Shown: piece by piece, positions 36,162-45,467 of the stretch
Position numbering within the stretch: the first letter of the stretch is position 1
Layout: each line of letters opens with the position of its first letter
Assembly: GCF_008312835.1 (NCBI RefSeq)
Contig: NZ_VSKS01000007.1
Span: 1 to 64,000, forward strand
Length of the DNA stretch: 64,000 bases
Direction of reading: 5' to 3'
Source of the DNA: Streptomyces marokkonensis
Lineage (GTDB): Bacteria > Actinomycetota > Actinomycetes > Streptomycetales > Streptomycetaceae
The notes under the pieces: model-generated
Databases searched by the model: none
What the model was told of the DNA's origin: nothing
The model's input: the letters and a program-made list of their open reading frames with translations, nothing else
Position numbers and translations under genes: made by a program

Positions 36162-37802
36162 ATGCAGCACGAGCGAGCGGGCGGCCCGGCCGGCCCCGAG
36201 GATCTCGTCGACGTCGCTCGGCTGGTCACGGCGTACTACGCACTGCACCCGGACCTCGATGATCCGGGGCAGCGCGTCACGTTCGGGACGTCGGGACACC
36301 GCGGTTCGTCTCTGACGGCCGCGTTCAACGAGGACCACATCGCCGCGACCAGCCAGGCCATCTGCGAGTACCGCGCCGGCCGGGGGACCGACGGCCCGCT
36401 CTTCCTCGGTGCCGACACCCACGCGCTGTCCGAGCCCGCCCGGGTCACCGCCCTGGAGGTGTTCGCGGCCAACGGGGTCACGGTGCTCATCGACAGCGCG
36501 GACGGCTACACCCCGACCCCGGCGGTCTCGCACGCCATCCTCACCCACAACCGGGGCCGCACCACGGGCCTCGCGGACGGTGTCGTCGTCACCCCGTCCC
36601 ACAATCCGCCCGGTGACGGCGGGTTCAAGTACAACCCGCCGAGCGGTGGCCCGGCGGGCTCGGACGCGACCGGATGGATCCAGGACCGGGCCAACGACCT
36701 CATTCGCGGCGGCCTCAAGGACGTCCGCCGCATGCCGTACGCCCGCGCCCTCGCCGCACCCGGAACCGGCCGGTACGACTTCCTCGGCACCTACGTCGCG
36801 GACCTGCCGCAGGTGCTGGACCTGGACGCGATCCGCGCGGCCGGCGTGCGGATCGGCGCCGACCCGCTGGGCGGGGCGTCCGTCGCCTACTGGGGCCGGA
36901 TCGCCGAACAGCACCGGCTCGACCTCACCGTGGTCAACCCGCTCACCGACCCCACCTGGCGGTTCATGACGCTGGACTGGGACGGCAGGATCCGGATGGA
37001 CTGCTCCTCGCCGCACGCCATGGCGTCCCTCATCCGGCAGCGCGACCGCTTCGACATCGCCACCGGCAACGACGCGGACGCCGACCGGCACGGCATCGTC
37101 ACCCCGGACGCCGGGCTGATGAACCCCAACCACTACCTCGCCACGGCGATCGGCTACCTCTACGCGCACCGCGAGCAGTGGCCGCCGGGGGCCGGGATCG
37201 GCAAGACACTGGTGTCCTCCGCGATGATCGACCGGGTCGCCGCCGACCTGAAGCGCGAACTGGTCGAGGTCCCCGTCGGGTTCAAGTGGTTCGTGGACGG
37301 ACTCGCCGACGGGACCCTCGGCTTCGGCGGTGAGGAGTCCGCCGGCGCCTCCTTCCTGCGCCGGGACGGCTCGGTGTGGACCACCGACAAGGACGGCATC
37401 ATCCTGGCGCTCCTCGCCTCCGAGATCACGGCCGTCACCGGGAAGACGCCCTCCGAGCACTACGCCGCGCTCACCGCCCGCTTCGGCGAGCCCGCCTACG
37501 AGCGCATCGACGCCCCGGCCACCCGCGAGGAGAAGGCCCGCCTGTCGAAGCTCTCCCCGGCCCAGGTCACCGCCGACACCCTGGCCGGCGAGGCGGTCAC
37601 CTCGGTGCTCACCGAGGCGCCGGGCAACGGCGCGCCCATCGGGGGCATCAAGGTGACCACGGACAGCGCCTGGTTCGCCGCCCGTCCCTCCGGGACCGAG
37701 GACGTCTACAAGATCTACGCCGAGTCCTTCCAGGGACCCGGCCACCTCCACCGGGTGCAGGAGGAGGCCCGGTCCGTGGTCCTCGCGGCACTGGGCGGCT
37801 GA
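36162..37802 (+). CDS. pgm: Phosphoglucomutase (alpha-D-glucose phosphate-specific)
   Basis: Interconverts glucose 1-phosphate and glucose 6-phosphate, linking glycogen/trehalose and cell-wall sugar supply with glycolysis. 546 residues, the length of the E. coli Pgm-type enzyme. The phosphoserine loop is [15 protein letters not shown], the metal loop is [10 protein letters not shown], the sugar-binding loop is [10 protein letters not shown], and the phosphate-binding loop near the end is [10 protein letters not shown]. The ATG at 36162 is preceded by GGAGGAG seven bases upstream; an earlier ATG at 36117 lacks such a site. A hairpin terminator at 37825-37856 follows. Confidence 0.96.
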   Translation: MQHERAGGPAGPEDLVDVARLVTAYYALHPDLDDPGQRVTFGTSGHRGSSLTAAFNEDHIAATSQAICEYRAGRGTDGPLFLGADTHALSEPARVTALEVFAANGVTVLIDSADGYTPTPAVSHAILTHNRGRTTGLADGVVVTPSHNPPGDGGFKYNPPSGGPAGSDATGWIQDRANDLIRGGLKDVRRMPYARALAAPGTGRYDFLGTYVADLPQVLDLDAIRAAGVRIGADPLGGASVAYWGRIAEQHRLDLTVVNPLTDPTWRFMTLDWDGRIRMDCSSPHAMASLIRQRDRFDIATGNDADADRHGIVTPDAGLMNPNHYLATAIGYLYAHREQWPPGAGIGKTLVSSAMIDRVAADLKRELVEVPVGFKWFVDGLADGTLGFGGEESAGASFLRRDGSVWTTDKDGIILALLASEITAVTGKTPSEHYAALTARFGEPAYERIDAPATREEKARLSKLSPAQVTADTLAGEAVTSVLTEAPGNGAPIGGIKVTTDSAWFAARPSGTEDVYKIYAESFQGPGHLHRVQEEARSVVLAALGG

Positions 37803-37824
37803 GCCGCTCCGCCGCGCACGGGAA

Positions 37825-37856
37825 CGTCCCGGTCGTCCGGCAGGACGGCCGGGACG
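37825..37856. terminator. Hairpin between convergent genes
   Basis: A long stem (37825-37838 with 37843-37856) with one internal mismatch and a GGCA loop, placed between the pgm stop and the opposite gene's stop. It can serve both strands. Confidence 0.75.
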
Positions 37857-37858
37857 CC

Positions 37859-38374
37859 TCAGCCGGCCTGGACGGCGGGGCCGGAGGGGATCGGCGAGGC
37901 GGGCCCGGGCGGCTCGGACGTCGCCGTGGGCAGGTCCGCCGGAGCCACCTCCGACTGCTGCAGGACGCTGTCGCCGCCGGGCCCCTCCACCGGGGTGCCC
38001 GCCCCGGTGGACAACTGCGACCACGCGCCGAGGGCCAGCGCGATCGCGGCCGCCGTACCCGCCACGCGTCCGACGCGGCGCAGTCTGGCGCGGCGGTCCA
38101 TGTCACGCCAGGACGGACCCTCCCACGGATCGTCGGGACGCCACAGATCACCGACCGACGCGGCCCCGGCGTCCGTCCGCGGCGCATCGGGCCGGGCGAA
38201 GGGCTCAGGCCGTGCGCCGGAGGTCCGCTGGCGCGCGGAGGGCTCCTTGGGGGCGGTGGCCCTGATGGCGTGCTCGGTGTCGGTGAGGAACCGCTGCCAG
38301 ACGTCCTCGGGCACGGGCGGCGCACCGTCGTGCTCGTCCGGCGGTCCGCCGGCGTCCGGGCTCTGCGCGGTCAC
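37859..38374 (-). CDS. Single-helix membrane protein of unknown function
   Basis: A 171-residue protein. An acidic N-terminal cytoplasmic part contains PEDVWQRFLTDTEHAIRA and GDLWRPDDPWEGPSWRDMD. One membrane helix follows near residues 107-127 (RVAGTAAAIALALGAWSQL), then a Pro/Ser/Gly-rich outer tail. The layout resembles an anti-sigma-factor-like or regulatory bitopic protein, but I see no zinc-binding motif. The GTG at 38374 has GAGAGGAAG about ten bases upstream. Similar short proteins accompany pgm or phosphatase genes in other Streptomyces. Confidence 0.68.
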   Translation of the reverse strand: MTAQSPDAGGPPDEHDGAPPVPEDVWQRFLTDTEHAIRATAPKEPSARQRTSGARPEPFARPDAPRTDAGAASVGDLWRPDDPWEGPSWRDMDRRARLRRVGRVAGTAAAIALALGAWSQLSTGAGTPVEGPGGDSVLQQSEVAPADLPTATSEPPGPASPIPSGPAVQAG

Positions 38375-38643
38375 GTGGGTTCTTCCTCTCGTGTGCGGGA
38401 GCCCGCGACGGCCTCTCGGCCGACTCGCCGGGGTCCCGCCAGGATCATTGCACAGCGCAAAAACGGAACGACAGGGGGCCGGGCCGCAGTTCACACCTGA
38501 TTCACGGGGACTCGATTGGATAAAGGTCCGCTGCGGGGGACACGACCCCTGCCCGACCTTTGCATAGTCTAAAGATCGGGGAGGGGCGTCCGCGGAGGGC
38601 AGGGGCGGCCCTCGCGTGCCCCCGACACCGCTGGAGCAGGAAG

Positions 38644-39732
38644 ATGACCGACGACGAACCGCCATCGGGCCCGAGGATCCTGGCCTGGACACCCATGGCC
38701 GTGATGGCGGTGATCGCGGTCGTCGACGTCATGGCGGGCCCGGGGATCGGTCTGCTGCCGCTGGTGTCCCTCGGGCCGGCCTTCGCCGGACTGGCCGGCG
38801 GCTGGCGCCGCACCGCGGTGATCGGCGCGCTGGCACTGCTGCTCTGCGTCGGCCTGGGTCTGTACAACGGGCTTTTCGTGAAGCCCCGCGGCTACACCGC
38901 CATGGCGTCGGTGGCCGGAGTGACCGGCGTCGGCATCGCGGCCGCCGTGGCCCGGTCGCGCCGGGAGGCGGAGCTGGCGAGCGTGCGGTCGATCGCCGAG
39001 GTCGCCCAGCGGGTGCTGCTGCGGCCGGTGCCGCTGACCGCCGGCCCCCTTCAGGCGGCCGTGTCGTACACGTCCGCCGTCGCACAGGCCCGCATCGGCG
39101 GCGATCTCTACGAGGTGGTGGCCTCGCCGCACGGCGTCCGCGTCATCCTCGGCGACGTGCAGGGCAAGGGCCTGGCCGCGGTGGAGACGGCCGCCGTGGT
39201 GCTCGGCGCGTTCCGGGAGGCCGCCTACGACGAGCCCGACCTGGTCGGGCTGGGCGAGCGGGTGGAGCGCAGCGTGGCCCGGGAGCTGGAGGGCGAACGG
39301 TTCGTCACCGCCGTCCTCGCGGAGATCGGCTCCGACCAGGAGGTCACCCTCCTCAACTACGGTCACCCGGCCCCCATGCTCGTACGCCGCGACGGCAGCA
39401 CCGACTTCCCGGAGCCGCCGGAGTTCGCGCTGCCGCTGGGGCTGTCCGCGCCCGGGGCCGACGGGCCGGAGCCCTACCGGGTGGCGTTCGCCCCGGGGGA
39501 GCAACTGCTGCTCTACACCGACGGCGTCACCGAGGCCCGCGACCGGGAGGGGCGCTTCTACCCGCTGGGCGAGCGCACGCACCTGCTGAAGGAACCCGAC
39601 GCGCACCGCGCCCTGGAGGCCCTGCGCCAGGACCTGGTCCGGCACACGGGAGGGCCGCCCGGTGACGACGCCGCGATGCTCCTGCTCCGCTACCACCGGC
39701 ACCAGGACCCCGGACCCGCGTCCACCGGATGA
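38644..39732 (+). CDS. Membrane-bound SpoIIE-type PP2C phosphatase
   Basis: A 362-residue phosphatase. The N-terminus has about four hydrophobic segments between residues 15 and 105 (WTPMAVMAVIAVVDVMAG; IGALALLLCVGLGLYNGLF). The PP2C domain (~135-350) has metal-binding residues in IGGDLYEVV, LGDVQGKG, LLYTDGVTEARD and GDDAAMLLL. In the first motif the usual final Asp is Glu. The ATG at 38644 follows GGAGCAGGAAG. No PAS or GAF domain is present, so sensing may use the membrane part. The stop overlaps the MarR gene start. Confidence 0.9.
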   Translation: MTDDEPPSGPRILAWTPMAVMAVIAVVDVMAGPGIGLLPLVSLGPAFAGLAGGWRRTAVIGALALLLCVGLGLYNGLFVKPRGYTAMASVAGVTGVGIAAAVARSRREAELASVRSIAEVAQRVLLRPVPLTAGPLQAAVSYTSAVAQARIGGDLYEVVASPHGVRVILGDVQGKGLAAVETAAVVLGAFREAAYDEPDLVGLGERVERSVARELEGERFVTAVLAEIGSDQEVTLLNYGHPAPMLVRRDGSTDFPEPPEFALPLGLSAPGADGPEPYRVAFAPGEQLLLYTDGVTEARDREGRFYPLGERTHLLKEPDAHRALEALRQDLVRHTGGPPGDDAAMLLLRYHRHQDPGPASTG

Positions 39733-40292
39733 GTGGGCGGGCCCGGGAGAGGTACAAAGAACACATGCCGGAGCGTGAGGCCCCCGACGGGACCATGGAC
39801 GACGTCGAGGCGGTCACCCGCGCGGTGCTGACCGCCTCACGGCTGCTGGTGGCCGTCTCCGCGCAGTCCCTCGCCGCCGTCGAGGAACGGGTGACGCTGC
39901 CGCAGTTCCGGATGCTGATGGTGCTCTCCACCCGCGGTGCCACCAAGCTGGTCGCGCTCGCCGACCTGCTCCACGTCGCCCCGTCCACCGCGATGCGCAT
40001 GGTCGACCGGCTGATAGCGGCCGGGCTCGCCGACCGGCAGACCAACCCCGCCAACCGCAGGGAGACGCTGCTGCGGCTCACCGACGAGGGCCGCCGCACG
40101 GTCGAGGAGGTCACCGCGCGCCGCCGGACCGACATCGCGGCGATCGTCGAGCGGCTGGCCCCGCGACAGCGCGCGGCCCTGGTCAACGCGCTCACCGCCT
40201 TCAACGAGGCCGGCGGCGAGCCACCCGCCGGCGAACCGGAACCGTACCCGCTCGGCTGGGCGGTGGAAGGATCCGGCGCCCACGGCAGGTGA
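39729..40292 (+). CDS. MarR-family transcriptional regulator
   Basis: A winged-helix dimer of about 187 residues. The DNA-binding part is TKLVALADLLHVAPSTAMRMVDRLIAAGL with the wing DRQTNPANRRETLLRLTDEG. The ATG at 39729 overlaps the phosphatase stop; an ATG at 39765 (MPEREAPDG) is equally plausible and gives 175 residues. The gene is followed by a perfect palindrome at 40311 that could be its operator, ahead of the hydrolase gene. The ligand is unknown. Confidence 0.85.
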   Translation: MSGRARERYKEHMPEREAPDGTMDDVEAVTRAVLTASRLLVAVSAQSLAAVEERVTLPQFRMLMVLSTRGATKLVALADLLHVAPSTAMRMVDRLIAAGLADRQTNPANRRETLLRLTDEGRRTVEEVTARRRTDIAAIVERLAPRQRAALVNALTAFNEAGGEPPAGEPEPYPLGWAVEGSGAHGR

Positions 40293-40310
40293 GCGGCCGC
40301 GCCCTCTTAT

Positions 40311-40325
40311 TTGCCGGACCGGCAA
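40311..40325. promoter_or_regulatory. Perfect palindrome TTGCCGGACCGGCAA before the hydrolase gene
   Basis: A 15-base perfect inverted repeat with an A at its centre, 18 bases after the MarR stop and 104 bases before the hydrolase start. MarR dimers bind short palindromes of this size, so it is a candidate operator for the neighbouring regulator. Confidence 0.5.
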
Positions 40326-40428
40326 CATCACTCGTCCCGACGGGGCCGCCGCGGCCATGCTCGACGGACGGTCTCCGGCGCCGTGCGGACGGGAGAGCCC
40401 GGAGACCCCGGACCACCCTGGAGCGCGT

Positions 40429-41412
40429 ATGTCACAACACCCGGCGAACGATCTCACGCACCGGCTCGTCCCCTCGCCCGCAGGCCGGACCCACGTGGTG
40501 GAGCAGGGCAGCGGCCCCCTGGTGCTGCTCGTCCACGGATTCCCCGAGTCCTGGTACTCCTGGCGCCACCAGCTGCCTGTCCTGGCGGCGGCCGGCTACC
40601 GGGCGGCGGCAATCGACGTGCGCGGCTACGGCCGCTCCTCCCGGCCGGCCGCACCGGAGGCCTACCGCATGCGGGAACTCGTGGCGGACGCCGCCGCGGT
40701 GGTGCACGCCCTGGGCGAGCGGACCGCCGTCGTCGTCGGCCACGACTGGGGATCGGCCGTCGCGGCCAACGCGGCACTGATCCGCCCGGACGTCTTCCGC
40801 GCGGTGGCCATGCTCAGCGTCCCGTACGCACCGCGCGGCGGCCCGAGGCCGAGCACCGTCTTCGCCTCGATGGGCGGTGACGAGGAGTTCTACGTCTCCT
40901 ACTTCCAGGAACCCGGCCGCGCCGAGGCCGAGATCGAGCCAGACGTACGCGGCTGGCTCGCCGGGTTGTACGCGGCGCTGTCCGCCGACACGATGCCCGC
41001 ACCCGGCGCGCCCCTGCCCCACTTCGTCAGCCCGGGTGGAACGCTCCGCGACCGGTTCCCCACCGGCGGGCTCCCCGCCTGGCTGAACGAGACGGACCTC
41101 GACGTCTTCGCCGGGGAGTTCGAACGCACCGGGATGAGCGGGGCGCTGGCCCGTTACCGCACCATGGACCGTGACTGGGAGGACCTCGCCGGCCTCGACG
41201 GCGCGCCCGTCACCCAGCCGTCCCTGTTCATCGGCGGCGCACTCGACGCGTCCACCACCTGGATGGCCGACGCGATCGGCGCCTTCCCCGTCACGCTCCC
41301 CGGACTGGTGTCCTCCCACATCCTCGAGGGCTGCGGCCACTGGCTCCAGCAGGAACGCCCCGCCGAGACCGGTCGCATCCTCACGGACTGGCTCACCGCG
41401 CTGCCCAAATAG
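40429..41412 (+). CDS. Alpha/beta hydrolase, epoxide-hydrolase-like
   Basis: A 327-residue soluble hydrolase. The oxyanion-hole motif is HGFPESWYSWRHQ, the nucleophile elbow is GHDWGS with Asp as nucleophile, and the catalytic His is in LEGCGHWLQQE. Asp as nucleophile and the HGFP motif are typical of soluble epoxide hydrolases. The cap domain spans about residues 150-235. The ATG at 40429 is supported by TGGAG six bases upstream. The natural substrate is not known. It is likely regulated through the palindrome at 40311. Confidence 0.9.
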   Translation: MSQHPANDLTHRLVPSPAGRTHVVEQGSGPLVLLVHGFPESWYSWRHQLPVLAAAGYRAAAIDVRGYGRSSRPAAPEAYRMRELVADAAAVVHALGERTAVVVGHDWGSAVAANAALIRPDVFRAVAMLSVPYAPRGGPRPSTVFASMGGDEEFYVSYFQEPGRAEAEIEPDVRGWLAGLYAALSADTMPAPGAPLPHFVSPGGTLRDRFPTGGLPAWLNETDLDVFAGEFERTGMSGALARYRTMDRDWEDLAGLDGAPVTQPSLFIGGALDASTTWMADAIGAFPVTLPGLVSSHILEGCGHWLQQERPAETGRILTDWLTALPK

Positions 41413-41484
41413 GCATGTTAGATTCCCATTTGGAAAGCGACCGCGGACGGCCGGCGCGTCCACGCGCAGGGGACGGTGACACTC

Positions 41485-41886
41485 ATGACGTCAGAGACCG
41501 GCGGCACTGCGGGGGATGACGTCCCGCTCCCGCGGATCCTGTGCGACACGGCCGCGCTGGCCGCCGTCGACGACGCGTCCGCCGGCGCCCTGTGGCGGCT
41601 CGCGGAGTCCGGCCGGCAGCTCGACGCCAACGTCGTACGCCTCCCGCCCGGGCACCGGGTCGACACCCACCGCGAGCCCGACCTCGACGTCCTCCTGCTC
41701 GTCCTCGCCGGCCACGGCACCCTCACCGCCCCCGACGGCCCCCACCCCCTCCCCGCCGGCTCCCTGACCTGGCTCCCGCACGGCTCCACCCGGAGCCTCG
41801 CCGCCGGTGCCGAGGGGCTGACCTACCTCACCGTGCACCGCCGCCGCCCCGGCATGACGATCCAGAGCCGGAGGCCCGGCAGTTGA
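41485..41886 (+). CDS. Cupin-domain protein
   Basis: A 133-residue small beta-barrel protein. The first cupin motif is degenerate around LPPGHRVDTHREPDLDVLLLVLAGHGT, with possible metal ligands H and E. The second motif is PAGSLTWLPHGSTRSLAAG, in which His takes part. It may bind metal or a small ligand; no enzyme activity can be assigned. The ATG at 41485 lies 11 bases after AGGGGA; a GTG at 41476 is also in frame. AT-richer sequence at 41408-41445 is a likely promoter. Confidence 0.78.
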   Translation: MTSETGGTAGDDVPLPRILCDTAALAAVDDASAGALWRLAESGRQLDANVVRLPPGHRVDTHREPDLDVLLLVLAGHGTLTAPDGPHPLPAGSLTWLPHGSTRSLAAGAEGLTYLTVHRRRPGMTIQSRRPGS

Positions 41887-41960
41887 ACACATGTGTCCGC
41901 CACGGCCACAGAGTGATAACAACGGACAACGCCTGAACGCTCCGTGCGGTCTAGTCCGCC

Positions 41961-43226
41961 ATGAAGATCTCATTCCTGATCCACAACGCCTATGCGATCG
42001 GAGGCACGGTCGCCACCACGTTCAACCTGGCCGGCGCGCTGGCCGAACGGCATGACGTGGAGATCGTCTCGGTGTTACGGAACCGGGAGCGTCCCAGCCT
42101 CACCCCGCACCCCCGGGTGCGGCTGCGGGCGCTGGTGGATCTGCGGCACGAGAAGGACCACCCCCTGCACGGCAGACCGGCCAAGGTGTTCCCCGCCGCC
42201 GAGTACCGCCACGGCCAGTACAGCGAACTGACGGACCGGCGGATCGGCGCGTACCTGGAGGCGATCGACGCCGACGTCGTCGTCGGCACCCGGCCGGGCC
42301 TCAACGTGCACCTCGCCCTCCAGGCCCCGGACCGCGTGATACGCGTCGGCCAGGAACACCTCACCCTCGACAACCACCACGCCGGGCTGCGCACCGTGCT
42401 GCGGCGCGCCTACCGCCGGCTCGACCTGATCACCACCGTCACGCAGGCGGACGCGGAATCCTACCGGCGCAAGATGCGGCTCCCCGGTGTGCGGGTCGAA
42501 GCCCTCCCCAACAGCGTCCCCGACCCCACGCTGCCCGCGGCCGACGGCTCCGGCAGGATCGTGATCGCGGCCGGCCGGCTGGTCCCGGTCAAGCGCTACG
42601 ACCTGATCATCGACGCGTTCGCCCGGGTCGTCGCCGAGCACCCCGACTGGCAGCTGCGCATCTACGGCAGAGGGGAGGAGAAGGGCCGGCTGCGCACCCG
42701 GATCGAGACGCTCGGCCTGTGGAACAACGTCTTCCTCATGGGAGCGGCGACCCCCATGGAAGCCGAGTGGGTCAAGGGCTCCATCGGCGTCTCCGCCTCC
42801 GACTTCGAGCCGTTCGGCATGACCATCGTCGAGGCCATGCGCTGCGGACTGCCCGTGGTGAGCACCGACTGCCCCTACGGACCCGGCGAGATCATCAAGG
42901 ACGGCGAGGACGGCCGGCTGGTGCCGGCCGGGGACACCGCGGCCTTCGGCGCCGCCCTCCTCGGCCTGGTCCGCGACGACGGGCGGCGCCGCCGCATGGG
43001 CGGGGCGGCCCTCGGCAACGCGCGCCGGTTCGCCCCCGCACCGGTCGTCGCCCGGGCCGAAGCCCTCTTCCGGGAGGCCGTCGAAGCCAGGAGCGGCGGC
43101 GGCCGCGGCGCACCCGCGCACAGCGGGCTCGCGCACACCCTGCGCACCGGGGGCCACGCCGCCCGTGACCTCGCCCGCGCCGCCGCCACCAGCGCGCTGC
43201 GCACCGTACGGAAGGGACGCCGATGA
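41961..43226 (+). CDS. Glycosyltransferase family 4 protein
   Basis: A 421-residue GT-B fold glycosyltransferase. The N-terminal domain has ISFLIHNAYAIGGTVATTFNL, the glycine loop for acceptor access. The C-terminal domain has the nucleotide-sugar signature E-x7-E in SASDFEPFGMTIVEAMRCGLP and VIAAGRLVPVKRYDLIIDAF. The C-terminal 50 residues form a basic tail. The substrate is unknown; such proteins in Streptomyces are often linked to teichoic acid or surface-glycan assembly. The stop overlaps the next gene by four bases. Confidence 0.92.
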   Translation: MKISFLIHNAYAIGGTVATTFNLAGALAERHDVEIVSVLRNRERPSLTPHPRVRLRALVDLRHEKDHPLHGRPAKVFPAAEYRHGQYSELTDRRIGAYLEAIDADVVVGTRPGLNVHLALQAPDRVIRVGQEHLTLDNHHAGLRTVLRRAYRRLDLITTVTQADAESYRRKMRLPGVRVEALPNSVPDPTLPAADGSGRIVIAAGRLVPVKRYDLIIDAFARVVAEHPDWQLRIYGRGEEKGRLRTRIETLGLWNNVFLMGAATPMEAEWVKGSIGVSASDFEPFGMTIVEAMRCGLPVVSTDCPYGPGEIIKDGEDGRLVPAGDTAAFGAALLGLVRDDGRRRRMGGAALGNARRFAPAPVVARAEALFREAVEARSGGGRGAPAHSGLAHTLRTGGHAARDLARAAATSALRTVRKGRR

Positions 43227-44035
43227 GCACCGAGAGCGCCGTGGACCCGCGCACCGACTGCACCGCCGACGCCGACGGCCGGATCACCTTCCGGCTGCGG
43301 CTCCCGTCGCCCACGCGGGCGCGGCTGCTGCTGGCACGGCGCCACGCCAAGGGCCGCCCCGAGCAGGAGAGCCGCACGCTCACCCTCGAGCCCGCCGGTT
43401 CCGACGGCGAGGTCCGCGCCGTGCTGGAACCGGCACCCCCGCTCGCGGAGGGCCGCTGGGACGTGTATCTGCTGCGCGGGCCCGACGCCGAACGCGAGCG
43501 GCTGCGCCCCGGCCTGCGGGACGTCCGCGCGCTCGTCGACGGCGGCCTGCGCGACCGGCCGTCGCCGCTGGCCGTCAGGGTGCCGTACGCCACCACCGAC
43601 GGGTTCCTCGCGGTACGGGCCTGGCTGCGCACCGCCCACCCCGAGGCGAGCCGCGTCGACATCGCCGACGGCACGATGACGGTCCACGCGCGCCTGCACG
43701 GCGCCGTGCTCTCCGAAGGGGCCGCGGGGGTGCTGCGGCTGCGCGGTGACAAGGACACGGTGCGCGGCTTCCCGGTGCGGCGGGCCGGGGGCGGTTTCTC
43801 CTTCACCGTCGCCTTCGGGGAACTCGTGGCCGAGGACGGCGGCGCCCGGGTCTGGGGCGTCTTCCTCCGCCCCGCCGCCGACGCCCCACTGATCAGGGTC
43901 TGCCGCCTCCTCGACGACCTGGCGGACCGCAAGGGGGTCTTCGTGTATCCGCGGGTCACCGTCGGGGGATCCGTCCTGCGCCCTCACTACACCGTCGACA
44001 ACGACCTCGCCGTCGAGGTGACGGCCGGCGGCTGA
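43223..44035 (+). CDS. Hypothetical beta-rich protein paired with glycosyltransferase
   Basis: A 270-residue protein with no recognised domain. It appears to be made of two beta-rich modules (RITFRLRLPSPTRARLLLARR; RVDIADGTMTVHARLHGAVL), with the pattern AEGRWDVYLLRG that is common in proteins co-encoded with Streptomyces glycosyltransferases, where it is often labelled transferase without evidence. No signal peptide or membrane helix. It is coupled to the preceding glycosyltransferase by an ATGA overlap, so it probably works in the same glycan pathway. Confidence 0.75.
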   Translation: MSTESAVDPRTDCTADADGRITFRLRLPSPTRARLLLARRHAKGRPEQESRTLTLEPAGSDGEVRAVLEPAPPLAEGRWDVYLLRGPDAERERLRPGLRDVRALVDGGLRDRPSPLAVRVPYATTDGFLAVRAWLRTAHPEASRVDIADGTMTVHARLHGAVLSEGAAGVLRLRGDKDTVRGFPVRRAGGGFSFTVAFGELVAEDGGARVWGVFLRPAADAPLIRVCRLLDDLADRKGVFVYPRVTVGGSVLRPHYTVDNDLAVEVTAGG

Positions 44036-44441
44036 ACGGCCCGGACGGCCCTGTCGGTTGTGTCACGTGGCCCGAGCCGGCGTGCCCGCTCCCTCGGATG
44101 CCGGAGGCACACGGGACGGCCGTCCGCGGTCATGATGCCCGGGGCGCGCACCAAGGACGGCCGCCGGCCGAGTGCATCGCGCGGCAGGACTCCCGCCCCG
44201 CCCCCGGCGGGCCTGCCTCGCGAGCGGCACCACCAGCCGGTACCCGTCGACCTTCCGCCGGGTTTCGGCCCGTACGCGTGGGACGGCTTCGCGTCGCTCC
44301 CGCCCGGGTACCGCCCCGTGGTCATCATGGGGTCACTGCCCGCCGTACCGCCGCCCCTCCCCGCCTCCAGCGCCTCCGGCACGCGGTCCGACCGCCGGCG
44401 CAGTGAAGCGGCCCCGCACGCACCAGGAGGTCCCCGCCGCC
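44036..44441. other. 406-base gap with a possible gene remnant
   Basis: No intact gene. On the plus strand a short stretch near 44225-44345 reads like protein (PPGFGPYAWDGFASLPPGY, then RPVVIMGSLP) without start or family assignment. It may be debris of a lost gene. The last part holds the dehydrogenase leader with AGGAGG. Confidence 0.4.
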
Positions 44442-45467
44442 ATGACCGCGTCCACGCCCGGTCCCCGCCCCCGCGCCGCACTGGCCATGTCCCCGGACAC
44501 CGCCGCGGCCGTCCTCGACACCGATTCCCTGGCCGCGCTCGCCGCGCTGTGCGACCTCGCCCCGCTCCCGGCGCTGGACGACCTGACCACGCCCCGGGCC
44601 CGCGCCGCGCTCGCCGACGTCGACCTGCTGGTCACCGGCTGGGGCTGCCCGCCCCTCGACGCGGACGTGCTGCGGGCGGCGCCCCGGCTGCGGGCCGTCG
44701 TGCACACCGCGGGCAGCGTACGCGGCCACGTCACCGACGCCTGCTGGGATCGCGGCATCGAGGTGTCCTCGGCCGCCGCGGCCAACGCCGTGCCGGTCGC
44801 CGAGTACACCCTCGCGATGATCCTGCTCACCGGCAAACGCGTGCTGGATTCCGCGCGCGAGTACCGTGCCTCGCGCACCGAGCCGGACTGGCTGCGCACC
44901 CCCCGCACGGTCGGCAACCACCACCGCACGGTCGGCATCCTGTCGGCGTCCCTCATCGGCCGCCGGGTCATCGACCTGCTGCGCCCGCACGACGTCGAGG
45001 TACTGCTGCACGATCCGTTCGTCGACGACGGCGGGGCCCGGGAACTGGGCGTGGAGCGGGTCGGTCCGGCGGAGCTGTTCCGGCGCAGCGACACCGTGAG
45101 CGTGCACACTCCGCTGCTGCCCGAGACCCGCGGGCTGGTCGGCCGTGAGCTGATCGACGCCATGCGCCCCGACGCCGTACTGATCAACACGGCGCGCGGC
45201 GCGGTGCTCGACCAGGAGGCTCTCACCGACGCGCTGCTGGCCGGCCGCATCCGCGCCGTGCTCGACGTGACCGACCCCGACGTCCTGCCGTCCTCACACC
45301 CGTTGTGGCAGTGCGACAACGTCCTGCTCACCCCTCATCTCGCGGGCTCCCAGGGCAACGAATGGCGCCGGCTGGCCGATCTGGCCCTCGCCGAGATCGC
45401 GCGCTGGGCCTCCGGCGAGGGCTTCCTCCACCCCGTCCGACGCGAAAGGCTGGCCTACCTGGCATGA
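44442..45467 (+). CDS. D-isomer-specific 2-hydroxyacid dehydrogenase
   Basis: A 341-residue NAD-dependent dehydrogenase family member. The catalytic Arg/Glu/His region is visible: INTARGAVLDQEALTDALL carries the Arg, and LLTPHLAGSQGNE carries the His. The nucleotide-binding glycine motif is unusual: TVGILSASLIGRRVI, with Ser where GxGxxG normally has glycines. The start ATG 44442 follows CAGGAGG. Downstream lies a DUF2264 remnant overlapping by ATGA; intact versions of this pair occur in plant-polysaccharide use loci of Streptomyces, so a sugar-acid substrate is inferred. Confidence 0.85.
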   Translation: MTASTPGPRPRAALAMSPDTAAAVLDTDSLAALAALCDLAPLPALDDLTTPRARAALADVDLLVTGWGCPPLDADVLRAAPRLRAVVHTAGSVRGHVTDACWDRGIEVSSAAAANAVPVAEYTLAMILLTGKRVLDSAREYRASRTEPDWLRTPRTVGNHHRTVGILSASLIGRRVIDLLRPHDVEVLLHDPFVDDGGARELGVERVGPAELFRRSDTVSVHTPLLPETRGLVGRELIDAMRPDAVLINTARGAVLDQEALTDALLAGRIRAVLDVTDPDVLPSSHPLWQCDNVLLTPHLAGSQGNEWRRLADLALAEIARWASGEGFLHPVRRERLAYLA

